NCBI GenBank assembly: GCA_016795325.1
Contig: JAEUHY010000021.1
Coordinates: 1 to 56,152, forward strand
Reading direction: 5' to 3'
Length of the DNA stretch: 56,152 nt
Origin: Planctomycetota bacterium
Lineage (GTDB): Bacteria; Planctomycetota; UBA1135; GCA-002686595
Positions 27,497 through 37,758 of this stretch are shown one piece after another. Numbering within the stretch: position 1 is the first letter of the stretch; each line of letters opens with the position of its first letter. Both the position numbers and the translations under genes were made by a program. Under the pieces are notes generated by a model. That model saw only the letters and a list, made by a program, of their open reading frames with translations, made no database searches and was not told the origin of the DNA.

Positions 27497-28585
27497 GTGG
27501 CACGTATACCCACCCGGGTTCTTGACCAAGTAGTCCTGGTGGTAGCCCTCGGCCGGCCACCACTTCGCGGCGGGCTCGAGCGTGGTCGCGATCGCCTTCT
27601 TCCACTTCACGCCCGCTGCTTCGATGGCCTTCTTCGCCGACGCGAGTTGCGCGTCGTTCGCGTAGAAGATCGCCGAGCGGTACTGCGTGCCGCGGTCGTT
27701 GCCCTGGCGGTTGAGCGTGGTCGGGTCGTGCATCTTGAAGAACCACACGAGCAGCTCGTCGTAGCTCAGCTTCGTCGGATCGAACACCACGCGCACGGCC
27801 TCGGCATGACCGCTCGCGCTGTCGTGCGTGTCGTCGTACTTGGGGTTCTCGAGGTGTCCGCCGGTGTAGCCGACCTCGGTCTCCAGGACGCCCGGGATCT
27901 TGCGGATGATGTCTTCCATCCCCCAGAAGCAGCCGCCCGCGAGCATGGCGACCTCGCTCTGCGCCGTGGCCTTGGCTTTCGTATCGGCGCCCTTCGACTC
28001 CGCGCCCGCGCCCTTGCCGAAGAGGCTCGCGTACTTGCCCAGGCCCTCCTTCTCGAGTTCCTCGGCCGGCACGAAACGCAGCGCGGCCGAGTTGATGCAG
28101 TAGCGCAGGCCGGTCGGATTCGGGCCGTCCTCGAACACGTGGCCCAGGTGCGAGTCCGCGTTCGCCGAACGCACCTCGACGCGCACCATGCCATGGGATT
28201 CGTCCTCGACGCTCGCCACCGCCGCGGGCTCGAGCGGCTTGGTGAAGCTCGGCCAGCCCGTCCCGGAGTCGAATTTGTCGGTCGAGCTGAACAGCGGCGT
28301 GCCGTCGACGACGTCGACGTAGATGCCGGGCTTCTTGTTGTCCCAGTACTCGTTCGAGAAGGCCCGCTCGGTGCCGTTCTTCTGGGTGACTTCGAACTGC
28401 AACTTCGTCAGGCGCTGCTTCAGCTCGTCCATGTTCTTGGGAGTCTTCGTCGGTTGGGTGGCGGCTACGGCGCCCGAGGCGGCGCCGCTGGTCGTGTCGC
28501 TCTGGCTGTGTCGGGCGCAGCCCGCCACGAAGGCGCCTAGTGCGGCGAGCAGAGCGGCGAGGGCGATCCAGTGAGAGGTCGTCAT
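27482..28585 (-). CDS. msrBA: Exported MsrB-MsrA fusion, peptide-methionine (R)- and (S)-sulfoxide reductase, lipoprotein
   Basis: A protein of 367 residues that reduces both methionine sulfoxide diastereomers in envelope proteins. A signal with lipobox ([13 protein letters not shown]) and a Ser/Ala linker come first. MsrB follows (about 55-180): [28 protein letters not shown] and the catalytic Cys in [14 protein letters not shown]. The two CxxC zinc motifs are missing (IYVDVVDG where CxxC is expected), so this is a zinc-free MsrB. MsrA (about 205-367) has the catalytic GGCFWGMED and a Cys near the end (GYTCHYLRD) that can resolve the disulfide. A longer upstream open frame lies antisense to the protease gene and is a shadow. 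Confidence 0.93.
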   Translation of the reverse strand: MTTSHWIALAALLAALGAFVAGCARHSQSDTTSGAASGAVAATQPTKTPKNMDELKQRLTKLQFEVTQKNGTERAFSNEYWDNKKPGIYVDVVDGTPLFSSTDKFDSGTGWPSFTKPLEPAAVASVEDESHGMVRVEVRSANADSHLGHVFEDGPNPTGLRYCINSAALRFVPAEELEKEGLGKYASLFGKGAGAESKGADTKAKATAQSEVAMLAGGCFWGMEDIIRKIPGVLETEVGYTGGHLENPKYDDTHDSASGHAEAVRVVFDPTKLSYDELLVWFFKMHDPTTLNRQGNDRGTQYRSAIFYANDAQLASAKKAIEAAGVKWKKAIATTLEPAAKWWPAEGYHQDYLVKNPGGYTCHYLRD

Positions 28586-28843
28586 GGTGTTGGGATGTTG
28601 CGGTTGGCGCGGGCAGCGCCCGGAGATTCTTCGGTCGGTTCGGCCCGCGTCGCGCCTTCTTCCAAGGTAGACGGCGCGAGGCCTAGCGCCCATCCGGAGA
28701 ATTCGCAGACCGCGCTCCGCTTGGATGCAGCCGCGCGCCGGTTCGTTTCCGGGAAGCGCGCGCCGAACGGCGTGCGGAACATTGTGCCCGCTGGGCGCGC
28801 CGCTAACGTTCACCGCAGTCCCTCTGCCCCCAGGAGGCAAAAC
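28586..28843. other. Divergent intergenic region between msrBA and the subtilase gene
   Basis: About 260 bases that should carry both promoters. I see no confident -35/-10 pair and no gene; the only clear signal is the ribosome-binding site at its right edge. Confidence 0.5.
28832..28837 (+). promoter_or_regulatory. Shine-Dalgarno sequence of the subtilase gene
   Basis: AGGAGG ends six bases before the ATG at 28844. It decides the start over several upstream in-frame codons and is the only canonical strong site I noticed among the starts here. Confidence 0.85.
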
Positions 28844-31800
28844 ATGAGTGCTGTCAGGAACTGGATCCTTGGATCGAGTGTGTTCTTGTCCCTCTCCGCT
28901 GGTGCGCACGCCCAACGTGTGCTCGAGCCCACGCCCGGCGCGGCCTCCAGCCCGCCCACGGCCGACGCGATCCCGGAAGGATTCGTCGCCCCAGGCGTGT
29001 TCCACCGCCTGCGCTTCGATGCGCACGATCCGCAGATCGGCGAGCTGATCCTGCGCGGCGCCGCCCGCAAGCTCGAAGACTACGGCTCGTTCGTCATGCT
29101 CGAGGTCGCCACGCAACGCGCGGGCGGCCTCGCTGCACTTCTGGCGCGCGGCGCCCAACTCGCCGACGAGCAGACGCTCACGGCCTTCAACGGTTATGTG
29201 CTCGACGGCGCGGACCGCGCCGCGCGCGAGCGTGTCCTCGAGGAGATCCCCGCCTACCTGCGTGCGCCGAGCGGGCCCTTCGCAGAGAACGAGCGCCGCC
29301 TGCGGGTCGTCCAGTTCGACGGACCCGTCAAGGATGAGTGGCTCGCAAGCCTGACGCAGACCGGCGCGCACGTCGTCACCTACGCGCCGAACAATGCCTA
29401 CGTCGTGGTCGTCGACGCGCAGGCCAACGCGGCGCTCGAAGGACTGCGTGCGAAGCCCTACCTGCTCACGCTCGGCGAGTACGAGCCGGCGTTCAAGCTG
29501 CGCCGCGAGCTGCGCCCAGGTCAGATCGACATGGGCGCGTTCCAGCGCGTGATCGTGCAGGTGATCGTCGACGGCCGCGAGCAGAGCCTTCTCGAAGAAC
29601 TCGACGCACGCGCCGTGGAGCGCACGCGCGAGCCGCACGCTGTGCTCGGCTACCTGAACGTCGAAGTCGTGCTCGACGCTGCGAACGTTCTGGACCTCGC
29701 ACGCGACAGCCGCGTGTTCGCGATCGAGCCGGTGCTCGAAGCGCGCCTGTTCGACGAAGCGCAGGGCCAGATCATGGCCGCGAACATGAACGCGGCGCTC
29801 ACGCAGCCGACGGGACCGGGTTACCTCGCGTGGCTGCAGGCGCAGGGTTTCCCCGGACCGAACAATCCGTTCGCGTTCTCGGTCGACGTGCACGACGACG
29901 GCGTCGATCGCGGCTCGACGACCGACGTCAACACGGAGTTCCGCGTCGACGGTCTCGCCGCGGGCGCGAGCCGCGTGGCCTACAACAACAACTACACGAC
30001 CGACGCGACCGCCGACGGACGCGCTGGTCACGGCAACATCAACGCGTCGATCATCGGCGGCTACAACACGTCGACGGGCTCGGCCTTCGAGGACGCGAGC
30101 GGTTACCAGTACGGTCTGGGCATCGCGCCCTGGGTGCGCATCGGCAACTCGAAGGTGTTCGCCAACTCGGGCGCCGGGCAGTTCAACCAGTCGACCTCGA
30201 CGCGCATGGCCAACGCGTACAACGCTGGCGCGCGCATCAGCTCGAACTCGTGGGGCTACACCTCGGGCAACGCGTACAACGCCGACACGCAGGAGCACGA
30301 CGCGCGCGTGCGTGACGCGGTGACCGGCACGGCCGGCAACCAGGAGCTCTCGATCATCTTCGCGGCCGGCAACAGCGGTTCCGCCGCGGGCACGGTCAAT
30401 CCGCCGGGCACCGGCAAGAACGTGCTGACGGTCGGCGCGAGCGAGAACTTCCGCCAGACCGGCACGGACGGCTGCGGCACCGGCAACACCGGCGCGAACA
30501 GCGCGATGGACATCATCGGCTTCTCGGGCCGCGGTCCGACGAGCGACTCGCGCAAGAAGCCGGAGATCATGGCGCCGGGCACTCACGTGCAGGGTGCCGC
30601 GAGCCGCGCGACGGGCTACGACGGCACGGGCGTGTGCAACCAGTTCTGGCCGACCGGGCAGACCCTGTACTGCTGGTCGAGCGGCACGAGCCACTCGACG
30701 CCGGCCGTCGCGGGTTTCGCCGCGCTGATCCGTCAGGACTACCTCAACAACGGACTCGCGGCGCCGAGCCCGGCGATGCTCAAGGCCGAGATCCTCTCGG
30801 GCGCGACGTACATGAACGGAGTCGGCGCGAACGACACGCTGTTCTCGAACAACCAGGGCTTCGGCCTGACGAACATGGCGCGCACCTTCGACTCGGCGGC
30901 GCGTCTGCGCGTCGACCAGACCCAGGTGCTCGGCGCGACCGGCGCGACGTACACGACGGGCGGTTCGATCTCGAACACGACGCTTCCGTTCCGCGTCGCA
31001 CTGGTGTGGACCGACGCGCCGGGACCGACGACGGGCAACGCGTTCGTCAACAACCTCGACCTCGAGGTGACGGTCAACGGCACGCTGTACCGCGGCAACG
31101 TGTTCAGCGGGGCCAACTCGATCGCCGGCGGCACGGCGGACACGCGCAACAACACGGAGTGCGTGTTCCTGCCGGCCGGCACGAGCGGTTCGTTCTCGAT
31201 CACCGTGCGCGGGACGAACATCGCCGGCGACGGATTGCCCGGCAACGCGGACACGACCGACCAGGACTTCGCGCTGGTGGTCTACAACGGCTCGGCCAGC
31301 GCTCCGACGCCGGACTTCTCGCTGTCGGCGACGCCGGCGAGCACGTCGATCGTCGCCGGCAACCCGGCCTCGTTCACGGTGACGAGCACGCCGGCGAACG
31401 GTTTTGCGAGCAACGTGACTCTCTCGGCCGCGCCGGCGATCAGCGGCGTGACCTGGGGTTTCTCGGCGAACCCGATCGCAGCCAGCGGCTCGAGCACGTT
31501 GACGGCGACCACGACGACGGCGGCGACGCCGGGCACGTACACGGTGACGGTGACGGGCACGAGCGGGGCGCTGACGCGCACCACGAACGTGCAGCTCACG
31601 ATCAGCGCGCCCGCGACTCCGAACTTCACGCTCTCCGCCACGCCGGCCTCGCGCACGGTGACGGCGGGCGGCTCGACGACCTTCACGGTCTCGAACACCG
31701 CGAGCGGCGGCTTCGCGAGCGCGATCACGCTCTCGGCGACGCCGGCGATCAGCGGCGTGAGCTATGCGTTCTCGCCCAATCCGATGGCCGCGGGCGGTTC

Positions 31801-32680
31801 GAGCACGCTGACCTGCACGACGACCGCAGCGGCGGCGCCGGGCACGTACACGCTGACGATCCTCGGCACCGGCGGCTCGCTGTCGCGCACCACGACCGTG
31901 CAACTCACGGTCAGCGCGCCCTCGAGCGGCAACGCGGTCAAGACCTTCTCGGCCGCGCCGAACCTCGCCGTGCCCGACAACAACACGACGGGCGTGACGA
32001 GCACGATCAACGTCGTCGACAGCTTGACGGTGTCGTCGATCTCGGTCTCGACCGTGATCCCGCACACCTACCAAGGTGACGTCGAAGTGGCGCTGATCGG
32101 GCCGGACAACACGACGGTGCTGCTGCACAACCGCACCGGCGCCGGCGCCGACAACGTCACGACGACCTATTCGATCTTGACCGCGCCGGCCCAGGCGCTC
32201 AGCGCGTTCAACGGCAAGAACACGGCCGGCGCCTGGCGCCTGCGCGTGCGCGACCTGGCCGCCGCGGACGTGGGCACGTTCAGCTCGTGGCGCATCACCT
32301 TCAACGGTGAGCAGTCGGCGACGGCAAACCTCGCCATCCCCGACAACAACACGACGGGCGTGACGAGCACGCTCAACTTCGCGCAGACCGGCACGGTCTC
32401 CGCGCTCAAGGTGCGCGTGAACATCACGCACCCCTACAAGGGCGACCTCGAAGTCGCGCTGATCGGCCCCGACAACACGACCGTGCTGCTCCACAACCGC
32501 ACGGGCACGTCGACCGACAACGTGATCACGGTCTTCCCCGACCTCACCGCGCCCGCGCAATCGCTCGGGGCCTTCACGGGCAAGTCCATCAACGGCGCCT
32601 GGCGCCTGCGGGTGCGCGACCTCGCCGCCACCGACATCGGAACGTTCGTGAACTGGACCTTGTGCCTCGAGGCGCAGTAG
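28844..32680 (+). CDS. Secreted subtilisin-like serine protease (S8) with two Ig-like and two P domains
   Basis: A protein of 1278 residues with signal peptide ([13 protein letters not shown]). A prodomain-like region runs to about 320. The S8 catalytic domain spans about 340-680: Asp in VDVHDDGVD (near 350), His in GRAGHGN (near 395), oxyanion Asn in FAAGNSG, Ser in [13 protein letters not shown] (near 616). Next come two homologous Ig-like repeats, at about 823-920 and 925-1022, both starting PxFxLSATPAS and containing SGVxxxFSxNP. Two proprotein-convertase P domains follow, at about 1040-1155 and 1162-1278, both containing [31 protein letters not shown] or [19 protein letters not shown], and [12 protein letters not shown] domains normally stabilise or target such proteases. 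The start is fixed by a strong ribosome-binding site. Confidence 0.95.
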   Translation: MSAVRNWILGSSVFLSLSAGAHAQRVLEPTPGAASSPPTADAIPEGFVAPGVFHRLRFDAHDPQIGELILRGAARKLEDYGSFVMLEVATQRAGGLAALLARGAQLADEQTLTAFNGYVLDGADRAARERVLEEIPAYLRAPSGPFAENERRLRVVQFDGPVKDEWLASLTQTGAHVVTYAPNNAYVVVVDAQANAALEGLRAKPYLLTLGEYEPAFKLRRELRPGQIDMGAFQRVIVQVIVDGREQSLLEELDARAVERTREPHAVLGYLNVEVVLDAANVLDLARDSRVFAIEPVLEARLFDEAQGQIMAANMNAALTQPTGPGYLAWLQAQGFPGPNNPFAFSVDVHDDGVDRGSTTDVNTEFRVDGLAAGASRVAYNNNYTTDATADGRAGHGNINASIIGGYNTSTGSAFEDASGYQYGLGIAPWVRIGNSKVFANSGAGQFNQSTSTRMANAYNAGARISSNSWGYTSGNAYNADTQEHDARVRDAVTGTAGNQELSIIFAAGNSGSAAGTVNPPGTGKNVLTVGASENFRQTGTDGCGTGNTGANSAMDIIGFSGRGPTSDSRKKPEIMAPGTHVQGAASRATGYDGTGVCNQFWPTGQTLYCWSSGTSHSTPAVAGFAALIRQDYLNNGLAAPSPAMLKAEILSGATYMNGVGANDTLFSNNQGFGLTNMARTFDSAARLRVDQTQVLGATGATYTTGGSISNTTLPFRVALVWTDAPGPTTGNAFVNNLDLEVTVNGTLYRGNVFSGANSIAGGTADTRNNTECVFLPAGTSGSFSITVRGTNIAGDGLPGNADTTDQDFALVVYNGSASAPTPDFSLSATPASTSIVAGNPASFTVTSTPANGFASNVTLSAAPAISGVTWGFSANPIAASGSSTLTATTTTAATPGTYTVTVTGTSGALTRTTNVQLTISAPATPNFTLSATPASRTVTAGGSTTFTVSNTASGGFASAITLSATPAISGVSYAFSPNPMAAGGSSTLTCTTTAAAAPGTYTLTILGTGGSLSRTTTVQLTVSAPSSGNAVKTFSAAPNLAVPDNNTTGVTSTINVVDSLTVSSISVSTVIPHTYQGDVEVALIGPDNTTVLLHNRTGAGADNVTTTYSILTAPAQALSAFNGKNTAGAWRLRVRDLAAADVGTFSSWRITFNGEQSATANLAIPDNNTTGVTSTLNFAQTGTVSALKVRVNITHPYKGDLEVALIGPDNTTVLLHNRTGTSTDNVITVFPDLTAPAQSLGAFTGKSINGAWRLRVRDLAATDIGTFVNWTLCLEAQ

Positions 32681-33080
32681 CGCTTCACCAAGGCTCGTCT
32701 CTTTGCGGGGCGCGGCGCGAATCCTCGGGTTCGCGCCGCGCCCCGCCGCATTCGTTCGATGGTTGTCTCGAATCGTCCGCAAGCGGTTTGCGCGATCCGT
32801 CGGCTCCGCCTCGGGCGCGTCACCGTCATCAGGGCCGTTGACGACGTGCTTCGAGCACGAGGCTCGTCGTTCTCCGTGTCACGTGATGTCCGCCGTTGGT
32901 CGCCGACCTCCGCGCGCCAACACCGGCTGGCGCGGCGACCTCCGGTCGGGCACGCGCCGCGCCCACTCGCGCTCGCTGTGAACCTCGATGGCGCGCTCCT
33001 CGCGGGGAAAACGGCCTCCTCGGGGCGCAAGAACTGCGGCCGCCAAGGGCGGTTCGCTTCGCGGTATCCTCAGCCGTTCC
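32681..33080. other. Intergenic region, about 400 bases
   Basis: Holds the terminator at 32705-32746. The rest, up to the dehydrogenase start, crosses open frames without recognisable protein character. I see no gene, repeat or confident promoter in it. Confidence 0.6.
32705..32746 (+). terminator. Hairpin terminator after the subtilase gene
   Basis: GCGGGGCGCGGCGCGAA pairs perfectly with its complement around an eight-base loop, 24 bases after the stop. No long T-tract follows. Confidence 0.75.
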
Positions 33081-34190
33081 ATGACCACCCTCGCCAAAGT
33101 GCTCGAACAGGACGGCGCGCTCGTCGGGGAGCTGCCCCAGCTCACGGCGGAGCAGCTCCGCGCGCTCTTCCGCCACATGCTGCGCATCCGCTGCATGGAC
33201 GACCGGATGCTCAAACTGCAGCGCGCGGGCCGCATCGGCTTCGTGGGCACGGCCACGGGCCTGGAGGCCGCGATCATCGGCTCGGCCTTCGCGCTCGAGC
33301 AGCAGGACTGGCTGTGGAGCGGATTGCGGGAGGGCGGCGCGGCGCTGATGCGCGGCTTGCCGCTCTCGGAGTACATCGCGCAGATGTACTGCAACTCCAA
33401 CGACACGGCCAAGGGCCGGCAGATGTGCAACCACTTCCAGCACAAGGGCAGCCGCTACCCGAGCTGGTCGAGCGTCATCGGCACGCAGATCGCGCACGGC
33501 GTGGGCGCAGCGCTCGCGGCCAAGCAGCGCGGCCTCGACGAAGTGCACGCCATCTACTTCGGCGACGGTGCGACGAGCTCGAACGGCTTCCACTCCGGGC
33601 TCAACTTCGCCGGCGTTTGGAAGGCGCCGTGCGTGTTCGTGTGCATCGACAACGGCTGGGCGATCAGCGTGTGCTCGCGCGAGCAGACCGCCGCGGCGAG
33701 CTACGCCGACAAGGCTATCGCCTACGGAATTCCGGGCGTCGACGTCGACGGCAACGACGCGCTCGCGTGCTACCGCGAGACCCGCAAGGCGCTCGAGCGC
33801 GCTCGTTCGGGCGGCGGGCCGACGCTGGTCGTGCTCAAGAGCTATCGCATGATGGGGCACAGCTCGTCGGACGATCCGAGCAAGTACCGCGACGCGGGCG
33901 AGGTCGCGCGCTGGGCCGCGCTCGATCCGCTCGAGCGCCTCGAGCGTTATCTCGTCTCGAAGAAGGTGCTCGCCGGCGGCGACCGCGCGCGCATCGAGGG
34001 CGAGCTGTTCGACGAGATCGACCGCGAGATCCACACGCAGGAAGCGACCGCGCCGATGGCGCTCAAGACGCTGGTGGAGGACGTGTACGCCGACGTGCCG
34101 CGTCACCTGCGTGTGCAGTACAACAAGTTCGTGACGATCGCCGAGCGGCTGGGCCACGCGCAGAAGGGCGACGGCGCCTTCCCGCTCTGA
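33081..34190 (+). CDS. Thiamine-diphosphate-dependent E1 alpha subunit of a 2-oxo acid dehydrogenase
   Basis: A protein of 369 residues related to pyruvate and branched-chain 2-oxo acid dehydrogenase E1 alpha. The start MTTLAKVLEQDG is chosen because upstream frame residues are low-complexity. Family features are LFRHMLRIRCMDDRMLKLQRAGRIGF, the Mg/TPP-binding segment from GDGATSSNGFHSGLNFAG to CIDNGWAIS (about 161-197), and SYRMMGHSSSDDPSKYRD. The last is the phosphorylation-loop region and is closest to the branched-chain type. The E1 beta, E2 and E3 genes are not in the window, which is unusual because alpha and beta are normally adjacent. An intrinsic terminator follows at once. Confidence 0.88.
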   Translation: MTTLAKVLEQDGALVGELPQLTAEQLRALFRHMLRIRCMDDRMLKLQRAGRIGFVGTATGLEAAIIGSAFALEQQDWLWSGLREGGAALMRGLPLSEYIAQMYCNSNDTAKGRQMCNHFQHKGSRYPSWSSVIGTQIAHGVGAALAAKQRGLDEVHAIYFGDGATSSNGFHSGLNFAGVWKAPCVFVCIDNGWAISVCSREQTAAASYADKAIAYGIPGVDVDGNDALACYRETRKALERARSGGGPTLVVLKSYRMMGHSSSDDPSKYRDAGEVARWAALDPLERLERYLVSKKVLAGGDRARIEGELFDEIDREIHTQEATAPMALKTLVEDVYADVPRHLRVQYNKFVTIAERLGHAQKGDGAFPL

Positions 34191-34222
34191 GGCGCGGCGG
34201 TCCGCGCGCCGGGAATTTTTTT
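34191..34222 (+). terminator. Rho-independent terminator after the E1 alpha gene
   Basis: GGCGCG and CGCGCC form a stem directly after the stop codon, followed five bases later by a run of seven T. The clearest T-tract terminator on the plus strand here. Confidence 0.75.
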
Positions 34223-34301
34223 CCGCTCGAACAGCGCTGGCGGCCGCGCCGCCGCGGCGCTCACCCATGAGCCGCCCGCGTTTTGCGTCGATGAAGTCGT
34301 C

Positions 34302-34964
34302 ATGTTGGTCCGCCACTTCATGACGCCGAACGTGCTGTGCTTGAACGAGTCGCAGACTTGCCGCGACGCGATGGACTTCATGCGCGCGAACAACATCCGT
34401 CGCGCGCCTGTCGTGCGCGAGGGCGAGCTGATCGGCATGGTCAGCGAGCGCGACCTGTTGCGCATCCTGCCCGGCACCGTGCTGCAGGTTGCAACCGACG
34501 CCGGCGCGGATGCTCAGCGTCTTCCGGTCTCGCGCGTGATGGCGACGAAGGTGATCACGCTGGCGCCCGACAATCACCTCGAAGACGCCGCGCGCACGAT
34601 GCTCAACAACAAAGTTGGCGGCTTGCCGGTGGTGCTCGAGCGCCGCGTGGTCGGCATCCTCACCGAGTCGGACATCTTCCGCGTGATGGCGAAGGTGCTC
34701 GACTCGACAGACGTGCTGCGCATTAGCGTCGCACGCACTCCGCGCGGCGACATGCCGCCCGACCCGGTGCGCATGGCGATGGATCTGGGCTTCGAAGTCC
34801 GCGGCCTGGTCACGCACGGCCGCATCGGCGGCGAGACGCTCACCGTGTTGCGTGTGGCAGGCACACGCGCCGAGGAGCTGGTCGAAGCCTTCGGGGCCGC
34901 GGGCTACAACGTGCTCGAGGTCGTCGATGCGCGTGGCGGTCCGTCGCGTCGGCGCGTGGCCTGA
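34302..34964 (+). CDS. Tandem CBS-domain protein with C-terminal ACT-like region
   Basis: A protein of 220 residues. The first CBS motif covers about 1-60 (VRHFMTPNVLCLNESQTCRD, APVVREGELIGMVSERDLLR). The second covers about 75-135 (VSRVMATKVITLAPDNHLED, GLPVVLERRVVGILTESDIF). Such pairs bind adenine nucleotides. The last 75 residues (FEVRGLVTHGRIGGETLTVL through YNVLEVVDARG) look like an ACT-type regulatory fold, as in AcuB-like proteins. It is cytosolic and lies downstream of the E1 alpha terminator, so probably has its own promoter. It may sense energy state for a metabolic target; target unknown. Confidence 0.85.
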   Translation: MLVRHFMTPNVLCLNESQTCRDAMDFMRANNIRRAPVVREGELIGMVSERDLLRILPGTVLQVATDAGADAQRLPVSRVMATKVITLAPDNHLEDAARTMLNNKVGGLPVVLERRVVGILTESDIFRVMAKVLDSTDVLRISVARTPRGDMPPDPVRMAMDLGFEVRGLVTHGRIGGETLTVLRVAGTRAEELVEAFGAAGYNVLEVVDARGGPSRRRVA

Positions 34965-35119
34965 GCGCAGGCTCACCGAGCGGTTCGGCGGCCACGCACA
35001 CGCCCACGAGGAGCTGTCGAAGCCGAGCGCGGCGGTCGTTCCGTTGCGCTGCGGCGCAAGCGTGACGCAGCTTGGACAGCGCGAACCCTGCTTTGCGCGT
35101 AGACTCGCCGCCCATCTCC

Positions 35120-37696
35120 ATGGGTCGTTTTCTCGCTGGAATTTTGGCGCTCGTCGCCGTAGGCGCGGTTGTGCTCGTGCTGTGGCGGGTCACGAGAGCG
35201 CCTGCGGAGGTTCGCGCCGACGTGGATCGGCCCGCGGCGACCGCGAACGGAGCGCGCGAGTTGGCGCCTGCCTCACAGCCGCCGACGCTGGAGGAGCGCG
35301 AAGCGTCGCCGGCTGCGCTGCAAGCGCCCGAATTCGAGGCGCAGCCCGAGCTCGCGCCGGTCGGTGACGAGAGTCAGCTCGAGCTGCAACTGGTCGATGC
35401 GTTGACGCACGCGCCGCTCGCGGCGGCAAGCGTGGTGGTCTGGGACGCGCGCGCGGCGAGCCGCTCCGAGTTGCTGCGCGTGGTGCAGCGCGAGGGCGAT
35501 CTGGCTCGCGTCGCTGCGCTGGCGGCGGACGTCGAAGCGTTGCCCGCGGACAACGAAGGACGTGTCGCGTTCGCCAGGCCGGCCGTGGGCGCGTACGTGT
35601 TCGCGCAAGCTCCGGGCTACTGGGGCGCCGCGCTGCTCGAGTTCGACGAACCCTCGCCGCGTGTCGTCGAGCTGCAACGCGACTACGACGTCGAAGCGCT
35701 CGTGCTCGACTCCGCTGGCGCGCCCTTGGCTGGCGCGCGCGTCGAGGTGCTCGAGCTTGCGCACGAGGTCGAACTCGTGACGTACGCCTACAGCGACGCA
35801 ACTGGGCGCGCGCGGCTCGCGCACCTCGGCGCCCTGCTCGCCGATCGCGCGGCGCCACTCGCTTCGTATTCGATCGGACTGAGTTCTGCCTTCGCGCCGC
35901 GCGTGGAGGCGTCGCTCGATCCCGACGCTCCGCCGCAGGCGCAGATCGTGTTGCGCGCGCCGCCCAGCGGCGTCCTCGAAGTGCGGCTGTTCGACGCGAA
36001 CGAGATCGCGTCGACGTTCGTCCAGCAAATCGAGCTGCGCGTGGCGCAGGTCGGGCTGTCGAGTGAGCTCGGCGCGCAATCGGTCGACCCCGCGTTCGCG
36101 ACCTGGACCGCACGCGCGGTCGTGGATGGCATCGCGCGCTTCGAAGCTGTTCCGCTCGACGCGCAGTTCGAGCTGCGCGCGCGCCTGGAGGGGAGCGACA
36201 TCGACGCGCTCGCGACCGTGCGCGGTCCGAGCTCGCCAGGCGAAGCGCTCGCGGTGCAATTGCCCGTTGGCGCGCGCGGCGCGTTGCTCGCGGGGCGGCT
36301 TCGCGCTTCCGGCGGCGCGCCGCTGGCGCACGAACGTGTCACGCTCGAGGTCGTTGCGCCTCACGAACCGCAAACCGTGCTCGCGCGCCTCGCGCCGCGG
36401 ACCGACAGCGACGGACGTTTCGTCGTCGAGCTCGACTTGCGCTTCGATCCGAGCGGAATGGAAGCCGTGGTGCGCGGCCTCGAGGGTTCGCTGCACCAGT
36501 CGAGCAGCGCTCGTGTGCTGATTCCGCCGCTCGGCAACGCGCCGAGTCTCGATCTGGGCGAACTCGAACTGCGCCCGGCGCCGAAGTTCGCCGCGGGACG
36601 CGTGGTGGACGCGAGCGGGCGCGGCCAAGCGGGCGCAGAGCTCGAACTGCGCGGCCGCAGCGTCGGAGAGGCTTGGCAGCGCCTGGGCGTGCAAGCGCGC
36701 AGCGGACCCGACGGGCGCTTCGAGCTGACCGGCGAGTTCGACGATCTCGAGCTCGAAGTGCGCGCGGCCACGCGCCGTGCGTCGAGTGCTTTCGAGTACG
36801 TGCGCCGCGCGGGCGACTCCCTCGAGTTGCGCCTCACTCCGCACGGTGCGATCGCTGGGCGCGTCGAGCTCGATGCGTCGTTGCCGCGCCAAGCGTTCGA
36901 GATGTACGCATCCGCGCGGGGTGACGACGTGTGGATCGGCGCGCCGCTCTCTTCCGATGGGACGTTCGTACTGAACGGACTTCCCGCCGGCGAGTACCAA
37001 CTCTCACTCGGCGTGGCCGGGGAGAGCGCGGCGCCGGAGCTCTTCGGCGTGACTCGCACTGTTCAAGTCGCCGCTGGCGCGCGCACGCGCGATCCGCGGC
37101 TCGAGCCGCTCGACCTGCGCTCGCGCGCGCGCTTCGCCGAACTCGAATTCGTGGACACGGACGGCCGGCGCGCGCTGGGCTTCGAGCTCTCGCTCGAGCC
37201 CCAGTTGCCCCGCGCGCTCTCGTGGGCGCCGCGCCCCGACGTTTGGTCCTTCTGCTGGAGCGGCGAGCCCTTCGACGTGTGGGTCCGCGGACGCGAGTGG
37301 GCGGGCCAACTCGTCACCGAAGTCAGCGAGAGCCGCGTCGTCGTGCTCGAGCCTGCGCCGCGCACGCGTCTGACGATCCGTGCGACGCCGGGTGAGTTCG
37401 AGTTGCCGCTCGGGTGGGTCACGGCGCGCGTCACTCCGCTGTCCGCTGGCGAGTTCGCCGCACAGGCGGCGGTCGAGGTGACGTTCGACGACGCGGGGGT
37501 GGCCGATGCTCCGCTCGGCTGGCGCGGGTCCACGCGGGTCGAGCTCACGCTCAAGGGCTGGGACAGCGCCGCACAGCGCAGCGCGCCGCTCGGGACCCAC
37601 GTCGTCGAGCTCGCGCCGGGCGAAGACCCTCCGACGAAGCTGCTGCAGGTCAGCGCGTCGAGTGTTGCAGCGGCATTCGCCGCACTCGGCTTCTGA
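35120..37696 (+). CDS. Large membrane-anchored carboxypeptidase-regulatory-like repeat protein
   Basis: A protein of 858 residues starting MGRFLAGILALV; a TTG start 48 bases upstream is less likely. A membrane helix at about 4-22 precedes a charged linker to about 90. Then come at least six beta-sandwich units with typical carboxypeptidase-regulatory features: LELQLVDALTHAPLAAASVV, VEALVLDSAGAPLAGARVEV, LLAGRLRASGGAPLAHERVT, FAAGRVVDASGRGQAGAELE, and GTFVLNGLPAGEYQLSLG. Near residue 655 it has TRDPRLEPLDL, repeated as TRDPRLDPLDL in the next protein. No catalytic residues seen. Extracytoplasmic adhesion, scaffold or glycan-binding role is an inference. Paired with the next gene across a 62-base gap. 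Confidence 0.75.
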   Translation: MGRFLAGILALVAVGAVVLVLWRVTRAPAEVRADVDRPAATANGARELAPASQPPTLEEREASPAALQAPEFEAQPELAPVGDESQLELQLVDALTHAPLAAASVVVWDARAASRSELLRVVQREGDLARVAALAADVEALPADNEGRVAFARPAVGAYVFAQAPGYWGAALLEFDEPSPRVVELQRDYDVEALVLDSAGAPLAGARVEVLELAHEVELVTYAYSDATGRARLAHLGALLADRAAPLASYSIGLSSAFAPRVEASLDPDAPPQAQIVLRAPPSGVLEVRLFDANEIASTFVQQIELRVAQVGLSSELGAQSVDPAFATWTARAVVDGIARFEAVPLDAQFELRARLEGSDIDALATVRGPSSPGEALAVQLPVGARGALLAGRLRASGGAPLAHERVTLEVVAPHEPQTVLARLAPRTDSDGRFVVELDLRFDPSGMEAVVRGLEGSLHQSSSARVLIPPLGNAPSLDLGELELRPAPKFAAGRVVDASGRGQAGAELELRGRSVGEAWQRLGVQARSGPDGRFELTGEFDDLELEVRAATRRASSAFEYVRRAGDSLELRLTPHGAIAGRVELDASLPRQAFEMYASARGDDVWIGAPLSSDGTFVLNGLPAGEYQLSLGVAGESAAPELFGVTRTVQVAAGARTRDPRLEPLDLRSRARFAELEFVDTDGRRALGFELSLEPQLPRALSWAPRPDVWSFCWSGEPFDVWVRGREWAGQLVTEVSESRVVVLEPAPRTRLTIRATPGEFELPLGWVTARVTPLSAGEFAAQAAVEVTFDDAGVADAPLGWRGSTRVELTLKGWDSAAQRSAPLGTHVVELAPGEDPPTKLLQVSASSVAAAFAALGF

Positions 37697-37697
37697 T

Positions 37698-37728
37698 CCG
37701 GCGCAGGCGGCCGGTTACTCTGCGCCGG
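37698..37728 (+). terminator. Hairpin between the two large anchored-protein genes
   Basis: CCGGCGCAG pairs with CTGCGCCGG around 13 bases, one base after the stop. It may partially terminate transcription or stabilise the upstream message; no T-tract. Confidence 0.5.
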
Positions 37729-37758
37729 CGCGCGGTAGTCCACGCGCTCTCGCCTCGC

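Noticed and set aside
28586..32782. Long minus-strand frame upstream of msrBA, antisense to the subtilase
   Set aside because: Arg/Val-rich shadow of a well-supported protease gene; the signal peptide at [12 protein letters not shown] marks the real msrBA start.
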